Shown here: piece by piece, positions 53,292 to 61,549 of the stretch | Layout of the letters: the number at the start of each line of letters is the position of its first letter | Position numbering within the stretch: position 1 is the first letter of the stretch | Origin: Streptomyces sp. NRRL F-2664 | GTDB lineage: Bacteria > Actinomycetota > Actinomycetes > Streptomycetales > Streptomycetaceae | Direction: 5' to 3' | Assembly: GCF_000719345.1 (NCBI RefSeq) | Contig: NZ_JOFX01000002.1 | Location: 372,001 to 436,000, forward strand | Length of the DNA: 64,000 bases | Notes under the pieces: model-generated | What the model was told of the DNA's origin: nothing | What the model saw: only the letters and a program-made list of their open reading frames with translations | Database searches by the model: none | Translations under genes and position numbers: made by a program

Positions 53292-54002
53292 ATGCTGACG
53301 GCCCGACAGGGACTGGCCGCGCTCCTGACGCTCTGCCTGGCGTTCATGGCGCCCGCCGCGGCCCACGCCGCCGGACGAGGTCCGGCCGCCGCCCCTGACC
53401 GGGCATCACCGCGCACCCCGGTGGTCCTCGTGCACGGCTACAACGCGGACCCGGGCGTCTGGGGGTCCCTCCGCGCCGATCTGCGCGCGGACGGGTACAC
53501 CGACGGGGAGCTCTTCTCCTTCGGCTACGACACCCACCAGTCCGTCAACGAGGTCCTCGCCGGCCGGCTCGCCGCGTACGTCGAGCAGGTCCGCCGGGAG
53601 ACCGGCGCGGCCAGGGTCGACGTCGTCGCGCACTCCTTCGGCTCGCTGGTCAGCCGCTGGTACATCACGTTCGGCGGGGGCGCGGCCGTCGTCGACCACT
53701 GGGTCTCGCTCGCCGGGCCCAACCGGGGCACCTCCACCGCATGGGCCTGCGCCCTGTGGGACCAGGCATGCCGGGACATGACCCCGGGGTCGTACGTGGT
53801 GAAGAACCTGGGCAGCGGGGACCCGACCCCGGGCGCGGTGAAGTACGCGACCTTCTGGTCGAACTGCGACGAGGTGATCAACCCCGACGACAGCGTCCCG
53901 CTCACGGGCGCCACCAACACCCCGGTCGGCTGCCTGGCCCACAACGACCTGCTCGGCGACGACGCCGCCTCGGCCGGAGTGCGGGCCTTCCTCGCCTCGT
54001 AG
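53292..54002 (+). CDS. Secreted lipase/esterase (alpha/beta hydrolase)
   Basis: 236 residues. Signal peptide residues 1-27 (cleavage after AHA), then VVLVHGYNADPGVW (oxyanion His48-Gly49), nucleophile Ser115 in VVAHSFGSLVSRWY, likely acid in NPDDSVPL and catalytic His in AHNDLLGDD near the end. Four cysteines after residue 150 suggest disulfides. It matches the LipA/EstA-type class 2 lipases of Streptomyces. Ribosome site AAGGTAAGGGGGG precedes the ATG. Confidence 0.9.
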   Translation: MLTARQGLAALLTLCLAFMAPAAAHAAGRGPAAAPDRASPRTPVVLVHGYNADPGVWGSLRADLRADGYTDGELFSFGYDTHQSVNEVLAGRLAAYVEQVRRETGAARVDVVAHSFGSLVSRWYITFGGGAAVVDHWVSLAGPNRGTSTAWACALWDQACRDMTPGSYVVKNLGSGDPTPGAVKYATFWSNCDEVINPDDSVPLTGATNTPVGCLAHNDLLGDDAASAGVRAFLAS

Positions 54003-54034
54003 GGGTGCCTTGCCGCTCGGGTCGCCCGTGCCGC

Positions 54035-54589
54035 CTACCGCTGAACGCTGACGCGCTGGAGGAGGCCGTAGGTGAACTCCGCCAGGCAGGGGCGGCCCCC
54101 GGCGGTGAAGGCGAGGCGCCAGCGCGTCGGCGCGGTCCCCTCCATCGGCCGGACCGGCGCGAAGGCCCGCGCCACCTCGTCGACCGTCGCCGACCAGGGC
54201 CGCAGGTCGTCCGCCGACCCCAGTACGGGCCCCGGCGCGCCCGGAGCCCGTACGAGCCATTCGTTCCACACCGCCCCGTCCGGTGCGGCCAGCACCTCGA
54301 AGCGCAGGTCCGGCCAGAGCGGCAGCGGCCACAGCAGTGCCTCGCACGTGAGGTCGCCGATCGTGCGGGGCTCGGCGGACTCCGGCGCCCCGAGCACCGA
54401 GCGGTACCGGGCCAGCGCCCCGCGGGAGCGCGGCGAGCGCACCATCGCCTGCCAGCGCTTGTTCGCCTCCCGCTGGTCAGCGAGCGAGGCGCCCAGCCGG
54501 TGCCGGGCCTCGTCGGCGAGGTCGGGCTGGAAGTCGGCCATCCGCCGCAACAGCACCAACTGGAACGCGGCCGGCCCGAAAAACGTCAT
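54035..54589 (-). CDS. Conserved hypothetical protein
   Basis: 184 residues from ATG 54587-54589. No family recognised. A short hydrophobic start (FFGPAAFQLVLLRRM) is followed by a charged helix and a mixed alpha/beta body (ALLWPLPLWPDLRFEVLAAPDG, RWRLAFTAGGRPCLAEFTYG). No signal peptide, no repeats. Third-position GC bias supports coding. Divergent from the zinc-ribbon gene, 78 bases apart. Confidence 0.6.
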   Translation of the reverse strand: MTFFGPAAFQLVLLRRMADFQPDLADEARHRLGASLADQREANKRWQAMVRSPRSRGALARYRSVLGAPESAEPRTIGDLTCEALLWPLPLWPDLRFEVLAAPDGAVWNEWLVRAPGAPGPVLGSADDLRPWSATVDEVARAFAPVRPMEGTAPTRWRLAFTAGGRPCLAEFTYGLLQRVSVQR

Positions 54590-54667
54590 GGAGCGAACGA
54601 TTCCACACAGGATCCTTACGTTCTCGGGATCCTGATGTTGCCGGTCACGGCGTAGCCTGCGGGCGCC

Positions 54668-55402
54668 ATGAACTATTGCCATGCCTGCCGGAGGCACCTC
54701 AACGGCGCGCTGGCGTGCGCCGGATGCGGAACGCCTGCCGAGTACCTGATACCCGCCGCGCCCGCCCCCGGGCCGCCCCGGCCGCCCGTCGTCGGGGGGC
54801 CGGCCGCGGATCCGCCGGCCGCCCTGGCCGACGTGTTCGCGGACTCGCTCGTGGTGCTCTCCGCCCCGGAGGGGCGCAGGGCCGGCGCCCGCCGCCGGGG
54901 CGCGAACCGGCGCCGTCGCCGGACCGTGGTGACCCTCTCCCTGGGGGTGCTGCTCGCGGCCGCGGGCTCCCTGATGGTGGCGGGCATGGCGGCCGACGGG
55001 GAGCCCACCGACCGGGCCTCCGCGGTGGTGCTGACCGATGACGGCCCCCAGCAGCCCGACCCGCTGCCGGACATGCCCACGGCCGGTGCGCCCACCGGCT
55101 CCGGCAAGGCCACGGCGAAGACCGGCGGCGGGGCGGCGAAGAAGTCCGGGACCGGCGCGCCCACCGCGGGCGCCGCTGGGCCGGGGCCGGACGAGGCCGT
55201 CCCCGACCCCGCCCCCTCCGCGTCCGGCCGCGCCTCCCGCAGCCCGGGCCCGAGGCCCTCCCTCCAAGGCGGCGGTTCCGGCTCGCCCTCACCCGGCGGG
55301 ACCCGGGGCGGTCAGAGCCCGACGTCGACCCCGACCGGCGGCACCACCCCCTCGCCGACGCCGACGCCGACCAAGGACTGCTGGCTGTTCTGCTGGTTCT
55401 GA
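54668..55402 (+). CDS. Zinc-ribbon membrane protein with Pro/Thr-rich tail
   Basis: 244 residues. N-terminal zinc ribbon C4-x2-C7 and C17-x2-C20 (NYCHACRRHLNG, CAGCGTPAEY), basic stretch RRAGARRRGANRRRRR, one membrane helix (VVTLSLGVLLAAAGSLMVAG, about residues 87-106) and a long low-complexity extracellular part rich in Gly, Pro, Ser and Thr, ending in DCWLFCWF. This build (ribbon, helix, disordered tail) matches a Streptomyces-specific family I know as SCO2400-like; role unknown. Confidence 0.78.
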   Translation: MNYCHACRRHLNGALACAGCGTPAEYLIPAAPAPGPPRPPVVGGPAADPPAALADVFADSLVVLSAPEGRRAGARRRGANRRRRRTVVTLSLGVLLAAAGSLMVAGMAADGEPTDRASAVVLTDDGPQQPDPLPDMPTAGAPTGSGKATAKTGGGAAKKSGTGAPTAGAAGPGPDEAVPDPAPSASGRASRSPGPRPSLQGGGSGSPSPGGTRGGQSPTSTPTGGTTPSPTPTPTKDCWLFCWF

Positions 55403-55417
55403 GGAGCGCCCGTGCGC

Positions 55418-55840
55418 TCAGGCCAGCATCCGCTTGAGCAGGTCCCTCAGCACGGCCCGCTCCGCCGGGGACAGCCCGGCCAGGGGCTCGCGCGCGAAGT
55501 CCAGCGACTCGCGCAGCCGCTCGGCCGTCCGCAGGCCCTCCTCGGTGGGGGCGGCCAGCTTGACCCGGCGGTCGGCGGGGTCCGGACGGCGCTCCACCAG
55601 CCCGCGCCCCTCCAGCCGGTCGATGATGCCGGTCACGTTCGAGGGCTCGCAGCGCAGCTTCTGCGCAATGCGCCGCATGGGTGTGGGCTCCGTCGCCAGC
55701 AGGTTCAGCACCTTCGCCTGGGCTCCGGTCAGCTGATGGCTGGCGGCCGCGTGCTCGTACTCCGCGTGGTAGCGGCTCACGACGTCACCGATGAGTTCGA
55801 CGACTTCGACGGTCACTGGGTCTGCGCGACGAGTGGGCAT
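55418..55840 (-). CDS. MarR family regulator
   Basis: 140 residues from ATG 55838-55840. Winged helix: LTGAQAKVLNLLATEPTPMRRIAQKL, SNVTGIIDRLEGRGLVERR and wing DPADRRVKLAAPTEEG. One Cys (KLRCEPSN, about residue 64) lies in the DNA-recognition part; the N-terminal redox Cys of OhrR is absent, so it is not an obvious peroxide sensor even though ohr lies nearby. Divergent from the oxidoreductase gene with a 95-base shared promoter region, its likely target. Confidence 0.88.
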   Translation of the reverse strand: MPTRRADPVTVEVVELIGDVVSRYHAEYEHAAASHQLTGAQAKVLNLLATEPTPMRRIAQKLRCEPSNVTGIIDRLEGRGLVERRPDPADRRVKLAAPTEEGLRTAERLRESLDFAREPLAGLSPAERAVLRDLLKRMLA

Positions 55841-55864
55841 GGGCCCAGCGTACCCATTTGCTTG

Positions 55865-55907
55865 ACAACATGAAATATCCAGGCGCATGGTTGTTTCACC
55901 CAGTGAA
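55865..55907. promoter_or_regulatory. Candidate MarR operators between marR and the oxidoreductase gene
   Basis: Two dyads: ACAACATG (55865-55872) opposed to CATGGTTGT (55886-55894), imperfect by one base, and the perfect TTCAC-CCA-GTGAA at 55895-55907. TTGACA at 55862-55867 is a good -35 box for the oxidoreductase. Operators here would repress both divergent genes. Confidence 0.45.
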
Positions 55908-55935
55908 GCATTCCGTTCTGACCAGGAGCGCCGTC

Positions 55936-56958
55936 ATGTCTGAGATTCCCGCCGTGAGCCGCGAGTGGCACCTCGTCCGTCGCCCGCAGGGCTGGCCCGT
56001 CGCCGAGGACTTCGCCCTGCGCGAGGTGCCCGTGTCCGCCGAGCCCGCCGCCGGCCGGATCCTCGTGCGCAACCTGCACATGTCCGTCGACCCGTACATG
56101 CGCGGCCGGATGAACGACGTGAAGTCCTACATCCCGCCCTTCCAGCTCGACCGCCCGATGGAGGGCGGCGCGGTCGGCGAGGTCGTCGCCTCCGGCGCCG
56201 AGGGCTTCGCCGTCGGCGACCACGTCCTGCACGGCCTGGGCTGGCGCGAGTACGCCGAGGTCGACGCCCGGCACGCCACGAAGGTCGACGCCTCCCTCGC
56301 CCCGCTCTCCGCCTACCTCGGCGTCCTGGGCATGCCGGGCCTGACCGCCTACGCGGGCCTCTTCGAGGTCGCCTCCTTCAAGGAGGGCGACGCCGTCTTC
56401 GTCTCCGGCGCCGCGGGCGCGGTCGGCGGCCTCGTCGGCCAGTTCGCGAAGATCAAGGGCGCCTCCCGGGTCGTGGGCTCCGCCGGCTCGGACGAGAAGG
56501 TGACGCTCCTCACGGAGAAGTACGGCTTCGACGCCGCCTTCAACTACAAGAACGGCCCCGTCGCCGAGCAGCTGCCGGCCGCCGCCCCCGACGGCATCGA
56601 CGTCTACTTCGACAACGTCGGCGGCGACCACCTGGAGGCGGCCATCTCGTCCATGAAGGTGGGCGGCCGCGCCACCCTCTGCGGCGCGATCGCCCACTAC
56701 AACGACACCGAGGCCGCCCCCGGCCCGCGCAACCTGATGCAGGTCATCGGCAAGCGCCTGCGCCTGCAGGGCATCCTCGTCAACGACCACGCCGGGCTCC
56801 AGCAGCAGTTCGTCCAGGACGTCGCCGGATGGCTGCGTTCCGGCGAGCTGCGCTACGACGAGACGGTCGTCGAGGGCGTCGAGAACGCCGCCTCCGCCTT
56901 CCTCGGCATGCTCCGCGGGGAGAACACCGGAAAGATGATCGTTTCCTTCACCGGTTAG
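55936..56958 (+). CDS. NADP-dependent oxidoreductase (MDR, leukotriene B4 dehydrogenase/alkenal reductase type)
   Basis: 340 residues from ATG 55936 (AGGAG eight bases upstream); upstream in-frame codons overlap the operator. Zinc-free medium-chain reductase: LVRNLHMSVDPYMRGRMND at residue 43, GGAVGEVVASGAEGFAVGD near 77, NADP-binding FVSGAAGAVGGLVGQFAKI near 155 and DVYFDNVGGDHLEAAI near 223. Reduces alpha,beta-unsaturated aldehydes or ketones with NADPH. Sits between its probable MarR repressor and ohr, a small electrophile/peroxide stress group. Confidence 0.93.
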   Translation: MSEIPAVSREWHLVRRPQGWPVAEDFALREVPVSAEPAAGRILVRNLHMSVDPYMRGRMNDVKSYIPPFQLDRPMEGGAVGEVVASGAEGFAVGDHVLHGLGWREYAEVDARHATKVDASLAPLSAYLGVLGMPGLTAYAGLFEVASFKEGDAVFVSGAAGAVGGLVGQFAKIKGASRVVGSAGSDEKVTLLTEKYGFDAAFNYKNGPVAEQLPAAAPDGIDVYFDNVGGDHLEAAISSMKVGGRATLCGAIAHYNDTEAAPGPRNLMQVIGKRLRLQGILVNDHAGLQQQFVQDVAGWLRSGELRYDETVVEGVENAASAFLGMLRGENTGKMIVSFTG

Positions 56959-57024
56959 GCTCACCCCACGACCGTCGTGACCCGTGGGCGCGAGTCGCGG
57001 CGATTACCAGGAGGAACATTCTTC

Positions 57025-57447
57025 ATGTCCATCCAGCAGTCCGACGTCGCGTACACCGCCGTGGCCACCGCCGAGAACGGCCGCGACGGCCGCGTCGCCA
57101 CCGACGACGGCAAGCTCGACGTCGTCGTGAACCCGCCCAAGGAACTCGGCGGCAGCGGCGCCGGCACCAACCCGGAGCAGCTCTTCGCCGCCGGCTACAG
57201 CGCCTGCTTCCAGGGCGCCCTGGGTGTCGTCGCCAAGAACGTGAACGCCGACATCTCCGGCTCCACGGTCACCGCCGAGGTCGGCATCGGCAAGAACGAC
57301 GAGGGCTTCGGCCTGATCGTCAAGATCTCCGCCGTGATCCCGAACGTGGACGCCGCCACCGCCAAGGAGCTCATCGAGAAGGCCCACGAGGTCTGCCCGT
57401 ACTCCAAGGCCACCCGCGGCAACATCACCGTCGAGCTCGCCGTCTGA
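57025..57447 (+). CDS. ohr: Organic hydroperoxide resistance protein Ohr
   Basis: 140 residues from ATG 57025 with AGGAGG at 57010. Ohr/OsmC fold; redox pair Cys61 (GYSACFQGAL) and Cys124 (HEVCPYSKATRGN) are both present, with NPEQLFAAGY ahead of the first. Thiol-dependent peroxidase for organic hydroperoxides, lipoyl-dependent in other bacteria. It follows the alkenal reductase by 66 bases; no OhrR-like gene with the sensing Cys is adjacent. Confidence 0.93.
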   Translation: MSIQQSDVAYTAVATAENGRDGRVATDDGKLDVVVNPPKELGGSGAGTNPEQLFAAGYSACFQGALGVVAKNVNADISGSTVTAEVGIGKNDEGFGLIVKISAVIPNVDAATAKELIEKAHEVCPYSKATRGNITVELAV

Positions 57448-57462
57448 TCCGGCAGCCGTACA

Positions 57463-57498
57463 GCGAGGGCCGCACCCCGATCGGGGTGCGGCCCTCGC
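57463..57498. terminator. Terminator after ohr
   Basis: A perfectly self-complementary 36-base stretch, arms GCGAGGGCCGCACCCC and GGGGTGCGGCCCTCGC, begins 15 bases after the ohr stop. Its end is only 15 bases before the next ATG. Confidence 0.85.
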
Positions 57499-57512
57499 CG
57501 TAGACTGGCGCC

Positions 57513-58313
57513 ATGCACGATCTTGCGGGGGGCTTCCGGTACCTGTTGGCCGGACAGCGATGGGTGTTGCGCCACGGCCGGTGGCTGGGCTTCGGGCTGC
57601 TGCCCGGGCTGGTCTCGCTCGCCCTGTACGCCGGAGCCCTCATCGGGCTCGGATACGGGGCCGACGACCTGACCGCCTGGGCGACCCCCTTCGCCGACGA
57701 CTGGGCCGCCCCCTGGCTCGGCCTCTTCCGCGGTTTCCTCACCGCGCTGTTCTTCGGACTCGGCCTCTTCCTCGCGGTGATCACCTTCACCGCCGTCACC
57801 CTGCTGATCGGCCAGCCCTTCTACGAGTCCCTCTCGGAGCAGGTCGACCGCAGCGAAGGCGGCGAGGTCCCCGAGTCCGGCCTCCCGCTCTGGCGCGAGC
57901 TGTGGATCTCGGCCCGGGACAGCCTGAAGGTGCTGGGGCGGGTCGTGCTCTACGGCGCCGGGCTCTTCGTCCTCGGCTTCGTCCCGGTGGTCGGCCAGAC
58001 CGTCGTCCCGGTGCTCGGGTTCTGTGTCTCCGGGTACTTCCTGACCCAGGAACTCACCGCCGTCGCCCTCCAGCGCCGCAAGATGGAGCTGCCCGAGCGG
58101 CTGGTGCTGCTGCGGTCCCGGCGGCTGCTGGTGCTGGGCTTCGGCGTGCCGCTGGTGCTGGCGTTCCTGGTACCGCTCGTCGCGGTGTTCCTGATGCCGG
58201 GCGCCGTCGCCGGAGCCACGCTGATGGCACGCGACCTGATGCGCAGCGACGAGCAGCCGGCCCCCGACGCCACCCCCGCGGGCTTCGGACCGCCGCCGCC
58301 GGCCTTCCCGTAG
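57513..58313 (+). CDS. EI24 domain membrane protein (CysZ-like)
   Basis: 266 residues, four to six transmembrane helices: FGLLPGLVSLALYAGALIG, LTALFFGLGLFLAVITFTAV, VVLYGAGLFVLGFVPVVGQT and VLGFGVPLVLAFLVPLVAVF. The characteristic amphipathic stretch LLIGQPFYESLSEQVDR near residue 97 is the EI24/CysZ hallmark. CysZ imports sulfate in enterobacteria; actinobacterial members are of unknown function. The C-terminus is Pro/Ala-rich. Confidence 0.88.
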   Translation: MHDLAGGFRYLLAGQRWVLRHGRWLGFGLLPGLVSLALYAGALIGLGYGADDLTAWATPFADDWAAPWLGLFRGFLTALFFGLGLFLAVITFTAVTLLIGQPFYESLSEQVDRSEGGEVPESGLPLWRELWISARDSLKVLGRVVLYGAGLFVLGFVPVVGQTVVPVLGFCVSGYFLTQELTAVALQRRKMELPERLVLLRSRRLLVLGFGVPLVLAFLVPLVAVFLMPGAVAGATLMARDLMRSDEQPAPDATPAGFGPPPPAFP

Positions 58314-58357
58314 GCCCGGCCCCGCCGGCCTTCCCTCAGACCCGGCCCGGCGGGCTG

Positions 58358-59245
58358 CTAGCTCTTCAGCAGCAGGATGGCGCCCGCCGTGTCCTCCCCG
58401 CCGTGGGCGGCCGGGTCCGCCGTCAGCCGCCGGCGCATCAGGTCCAGGTACGGGGAGATCAGCTCGGCACTGACCCCCTGCTCCTGCGCGGTGCGCAGCA
58501 GGGTGCCGCTCGCCGCCACCTGCATCGCGAGGTTGGACACCACCCCGGTGGTGAAGTCCCGCGACGTGAGCCGCTCGGCTGCGTTGCCCACGAAGAAGCC
58601 CATCGCCCCCAGCCACTCGGACAGCAGCGGAGCCAGGTCCTTGGGGGCGACGTCCTCGCCCTCGGTCAGCGCGTAGGCGTGCGAGATGCCGGCGAACAGG
58701 CCGTACCTCGCGCTGAGCAGCGCCACGTCGTGCAGGGCGGCGTGCCCGGGGTCCTCTCCGACGAAACGCGCCCCGGCCGGGACCTCCAGCGTCGAGCGGT
58801 GGGTGTCGAAGGCGGCGCGCGAGCCGCTGTAGAAGACGTACCCGCCGGCCTCCGGGACGCCGATCATGTCCGGCGTGGCCATGATCCCGCCGTCCGTGTA
58901 CCGGGCGCCGCGGGCCTCGGCCCAGGCGGCCCGGGCGCGTGCCTCGGCAGGGGTGCCGGTGGTGAGGTCGACGAGGTCCTTGCCGGCGAGGTCGGTGCCC
59001 TCCAGGGTGGAGCGGACGCTGGCGTCGTCCAGCAGACAGGTCACGACCAGCCGGTTGGCCGCGACCGCGGCCGCGGCGCTCGCGGCGACGTCGGCACCCT
59101 CGGCGGCGAGCGGCCCGGCCTTGGCGGGCGTGCGGTTCCAGACGGTCAGATCGTGCCCGGCGGCGAGCCAGGTGCGGGCGAGGGCGGTGCCCATGTCGCC
59201 GAGTCCGAGCAGGGTGAGGGAAGTGCGTGATGTGGTGTCGGTCAT
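58358..59245 (-). CDS. NAD(P)-dependent oxidoreductase, imine reductase-like
   Basis: 295 residues from ATG 59243-59245. Rossmann N-terminus LTLLGLGDMGTALARTWL with WNRTPAK (NADPH preference), then helical C-terminal dimer domain. GGIMATPDMIGVPEAGGYVFYSG matches the imine reductase/reductive aminase branch of the beta-hydroxyacid dehydrogenase family; the family Lys near 170 is replaced (HAALHDVALLSARYG, with Asp), as in many imine reductases that use Asp or Tyr. Divergent from an HxlR regulator, its probable controller. Confidence 0.88.
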   Translation of the reverse strand: MTDTTSRTSLTLLGLGDMGTALARTWLAAGHDLTVWNRTPAKAGPLAAEGADVAASAAAAVAANRLVVTCLLDDASVRSTLEGTDLAGKDLVDLTTGTPAEARARAAWAEARGARYTDGGIMATPDMIGVPEAGGYVFYSGSRAAFDTHRSTLEVPAGARFVGEDPGHAALHDVALLSARYGLFAGISHAYALTEGEDVAPKDLAPLLSEWLGAMGFFVGNAAERLTSRDFTTGVVSNLAMQVAASGTLLRTAQEQGVSAELISPYLDLMRRRLTADPAAHGGEDTAGAILLLKS

Positions 59246-59279
59246 GCCGTTTAGCCTGGTGGCAGGCAATGGGGGCGCT

Positions 59280-59293
59280 CAAGTACGCACTTG
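59280..59293. promoter_or_regulatory. Candidate HxlR operator
   Basis: Dyad CAAGT (59280-59284) and ACTTG (59289-59293) around ACGC, centred between the divergent reductase and hxlR-type starts. HxlR proteins bind short palindromes in such intergenic regions. Confidence 0.45.
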
Positions 59294-59342
59294 GGAGTGG
59301 GTGGTTACCCCCAGGTGAGCGAGCAGGTCGGGAGGGTGCGCG

Positions 59343-59738
59343 ATGGCGGTGACACGGAGGCCCGGTGCGGATCACTGCGGGATCGCCGCGGCGATGTCCG
59401 TGATCGACGGCAAGTGGAAGGTGTCGCTCCTGTGGGAGCTGGAGCAGTGTCCGCGCCGCTTCGGTGAACTGCGCCGGCTGGTCCCCGGCGTCTCCGAGAA
59501 GGTGCTCGCCGCCCAGCTGCGCGAGCTGGAGGCCGACGGCATCGTGCACCGCGAGGTGTACGAGGAGGTCCCACCGCGCGTCGAGTACTCGCTGACGCCG
59601 CTGGGCCAGGAGCTGAACGCAGCCCTGGAACCCCTCGGGCAGTGGGGATCCCGGCACCTCCTCCCGGATTCGGCCCGGCCCGCGGGGCCCGTAGGATGCA
59701 TGGCAACACATGCCAAGGCTGTCACTCGCTGCCCTTGA
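59343..59738 (+). CDS. HxlR family transcriptional regulator
   Basis: 131 residues from ATG 59343 (GGGAGG nine bases upstream). Winged helix with the HxlR signature: MSVIDGKWKVSLLWELEQCP, RRFGELRRLVPGVSEKVLAAQLRELEADGIV (split) and VEYSLTPLGQELNAAL. Cys12 in ADHCGI is the conserved N-terminal Cys used by redox- or electrophile-sensing members (HypR, YodB), so thiol sensing is plausible. Likely controls the divergent imine-reductase-like gene. Confidence 0.9.
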   Translation: MAVTRRPGADHCGIAAAMSVIDGKWKVSLLWELEQCPRRFGELRRLVPGVSEKVLAAQLRELEADGIVHREVYEEVPPRVEYSLTPLGQELNAALEPLGQWGSRHLLPDSARPAGPVGCMATHAKAVTRCP

Positions 59739-59841
59739 GTCCGCCCTGGCCCGCAGCCGCGGCGGGGGCCGGAGTCGCGCAGCGGCTTGCGCGCCACGAG
59801 CGGCCACGGGCCGAGGACCGACCAGCAGTAGGGACCCAGCA

Positions 59842-61536
59842 GTGACAGTCAGTACCGAGGGCACGGCCACCGTGCTGCCCCCGGGCGGGCCGGCCGCGTC
59901 CGCCCGCCGCATACCGGCCGCCCGGCGCGGGCTCGGCTCACGCGGCACGCTCCTGTTCCTCGAAGCCGCCGTCGCCTTCGCCGCGGCGCTCGTGCTCCCG
60001 CTGCTGGCACGCGGCTTCAACTTCAACCCCCTCGACCGCATCGCGCAGGTCAGCGGCCTCGCCGCGATCCAGCTGCGGTTCGCGCTCATCGGCCTGGTCT
60101 GCATCGGAGCGGTCGGCCTGGCCGTGCGGCTGCGCCGGGGCCGGCACTTCGACCTGGCCACCCGGTTCGCCTCCGCCGCCCTCGCCGGCCTGGCCAGCGG
60201 CTTCGTCGCCGCCGGTGCGGTCGTCGCCCTGCACGGAACCCCCTGGCCGATGTTCGGCCTCAACGGCGACAGCGGCCGCATCGTCGAGTGGGCCCACGCG
60301 CTCGCCAACGGCCGTCCCTCCGGCTCGCCGGTCTACCCGCCCGCGCCCCTGTACACCCTCGGCCACTACGCCGAGTGGTTCCGCGGCGGAAACACCGCGT
60401 ACGCCTTCAAGGACCTGCAGATCCTCGGCGCCGCCGCGTTCGGACCGCTGGTCTACCTCGCGTGGCGCATGCTGCTCGGCCCGGTCCGGGCCCTCGCCTT
60501 CGGCGTGGCCCCCGCCTTCGCGCTGATCGACGCGTACAAGCCGTACAGCCAGACCGTCCTCGTGGTGCTCGTCCCCGTCCTGGTGGCGATGGTGGTGTCG
60601 CTGAGCCGCAGCGCCTCGCAGAGCTGGCGTCCGCTCCTGCTCAAGGGCGCGGGATTCGGCGCACTCCTCGGCGTGCTCTTCCTCACCTACTCGGGCTGGT
60701 TCCTGTGGAGCGCGGCGGGCGTGCTGTTCGCCGCACTGCTGTACTTTCCGTGGCGCGACGGCCGGCTCGGCCGGCTCAAGGGCGCGGGATTCCTCGGGGC
60801 CTCCCTGGCGGCGTTCCTCGTGGTCGCCGGGCGCTACCTGATGGTCATGCTGACCGAGGGGCAGACCACCAAGGACTACAACTTCCGGTTCGACAACTTC
60901 ACCGACCCGGCGTACTACCTCATGTGGCGCACCGACATGCCCGGCAAGGTCGGTGAGTGGCCGCTGCCCGGCGAGTACGGCGGGGTCGGGCTGTTCGCGC
61001 TGGTCACCTTCGCCGGCCTCGGCGCCGCGATCTGGCTCGGCATGCGCAAGCCGCTGGTCGTCACGATCGCCGCCATGTTCATCAGCGCGTGGGTGATGCG
61101 CATGTACATCGCCTCGCACATGTACGAGACGCAGACCGTGCAGCTCTACACCCGCACCAACAACCAGCTGCTCTACTGCGGGCTGCTGCTGTGCGCGCTG
61201 GTCGTCCACCTGGTCTCGCAGCGGATGGCCGGGCGCCGGGAGGCGCAGAGCGCGGCCGGCGCCGAGCCCGCCCCGGCGGGTGCGGCTGCCGCGGGCCCGG
61301 GTTTCCCGGGCCGCGAAGGCGCGGTCATCGGGACCATGTGCGCTCTGCTGCTGCTCCTCGGTACCGTCTCCTCCTCGATGGCCGACCGCTACATGCCGGC
61401 CAAGGAGAACACGTACCGGATCCTGCCGTGGGTGTCGCACACCATCACCGAGCAGGACGGCAGCTGCCCGAAGTACGCGCCCGGCGGCACGTGCTCCAAG
61501 GACGGCGACCAGAGCTGGCTCAGCTTCATCCGATGA
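59842..61536 (+). CDS. Multi-spanning membrane glycosyltransferase-like protein (AftA/GT-C type)
   Basis: 564 residues from GTG 59842. About 11-13 membrane helices with a large loop after the third: NGDSGRIVEWAHALANGRPS and VYPPAPLYTLGHYAEWF, where acidic residues could be the catalytic site of a GT-C polyprenyl-phosphate-sugar transferase. The build resembles galactan 5-O-arabinofuranosyltransferases (AftA), but true AftA partners are not in view. The C-terminus is an extracytoplasmic segment with DGSCPKYAPGGTCSKDGD, likely a disulfide. 13 bases separate it from the next gene, so the two form an operon. Confidence 0.75.
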   Translation: MTVSTEGTATVLPPGGPAASARRIPAARRGLGSRGTLLFLEAAVAFAAALVLPLLARGFNFNPLDRIAQVSGLAAIQLRFALIGLVCIGAVGLAVRLRRGRHFDLATRFASAALAGLASGFVAAGAVVALHGTPWPMFGLNGDSGRIVEWAHALANGRPSGSPVYPPAPLYTLGHYAEWFRGGNTAYAFKDLQILGAAAFGPLVYLAWRMLLGPVRALAFGVAPAFALIDAYKPYSQTVLVVLVPVLVAMVVSLSRSASQSWRPLLLKGAGFGALLGVLFLTYSGWFLWSAAGVLFAALLYFPWRDGRLGRLKGAGFLGASLAAFLVVAGRYLMVMLTEGQTTKDYNFRFDNFTDPAYYLMWRTDMPGKVGEWPLPGEYGGVGLFALVTFAGLGAAIWLGMRKPLVVTIAAMFISAWVMRMYIASHMYETQTVQLYTRTNNQLLYCGLLLCALVVHLVSQRMAGRREAQSAAGAEPAPAGAAAAGPGFPGREGAVIGTMCALLLLLGTVSSSMADRYMPAKENTYRILPWVSHTITEQDGSCPKYAPGGTCSKDGDQSWLSFIR

Positions 61537-61549
61537 CCCCGGGGGACCG

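Noticed and set aside
55038..55736. 232-codon plus-strand frame over the Pro-rich tail and marR
   Set aside because: Proline/arginine-rich shadow of two supported genes in other frames.
57195..60308. Open frame of over 1000 codons on the minus strand
   Set aside because: Runs antisense through ohr and the EI24 gene, then out of frame through the reductase and antisense to hxlR; low-complexity Arg/Pro/Ala-rich translation, no ribosome site.
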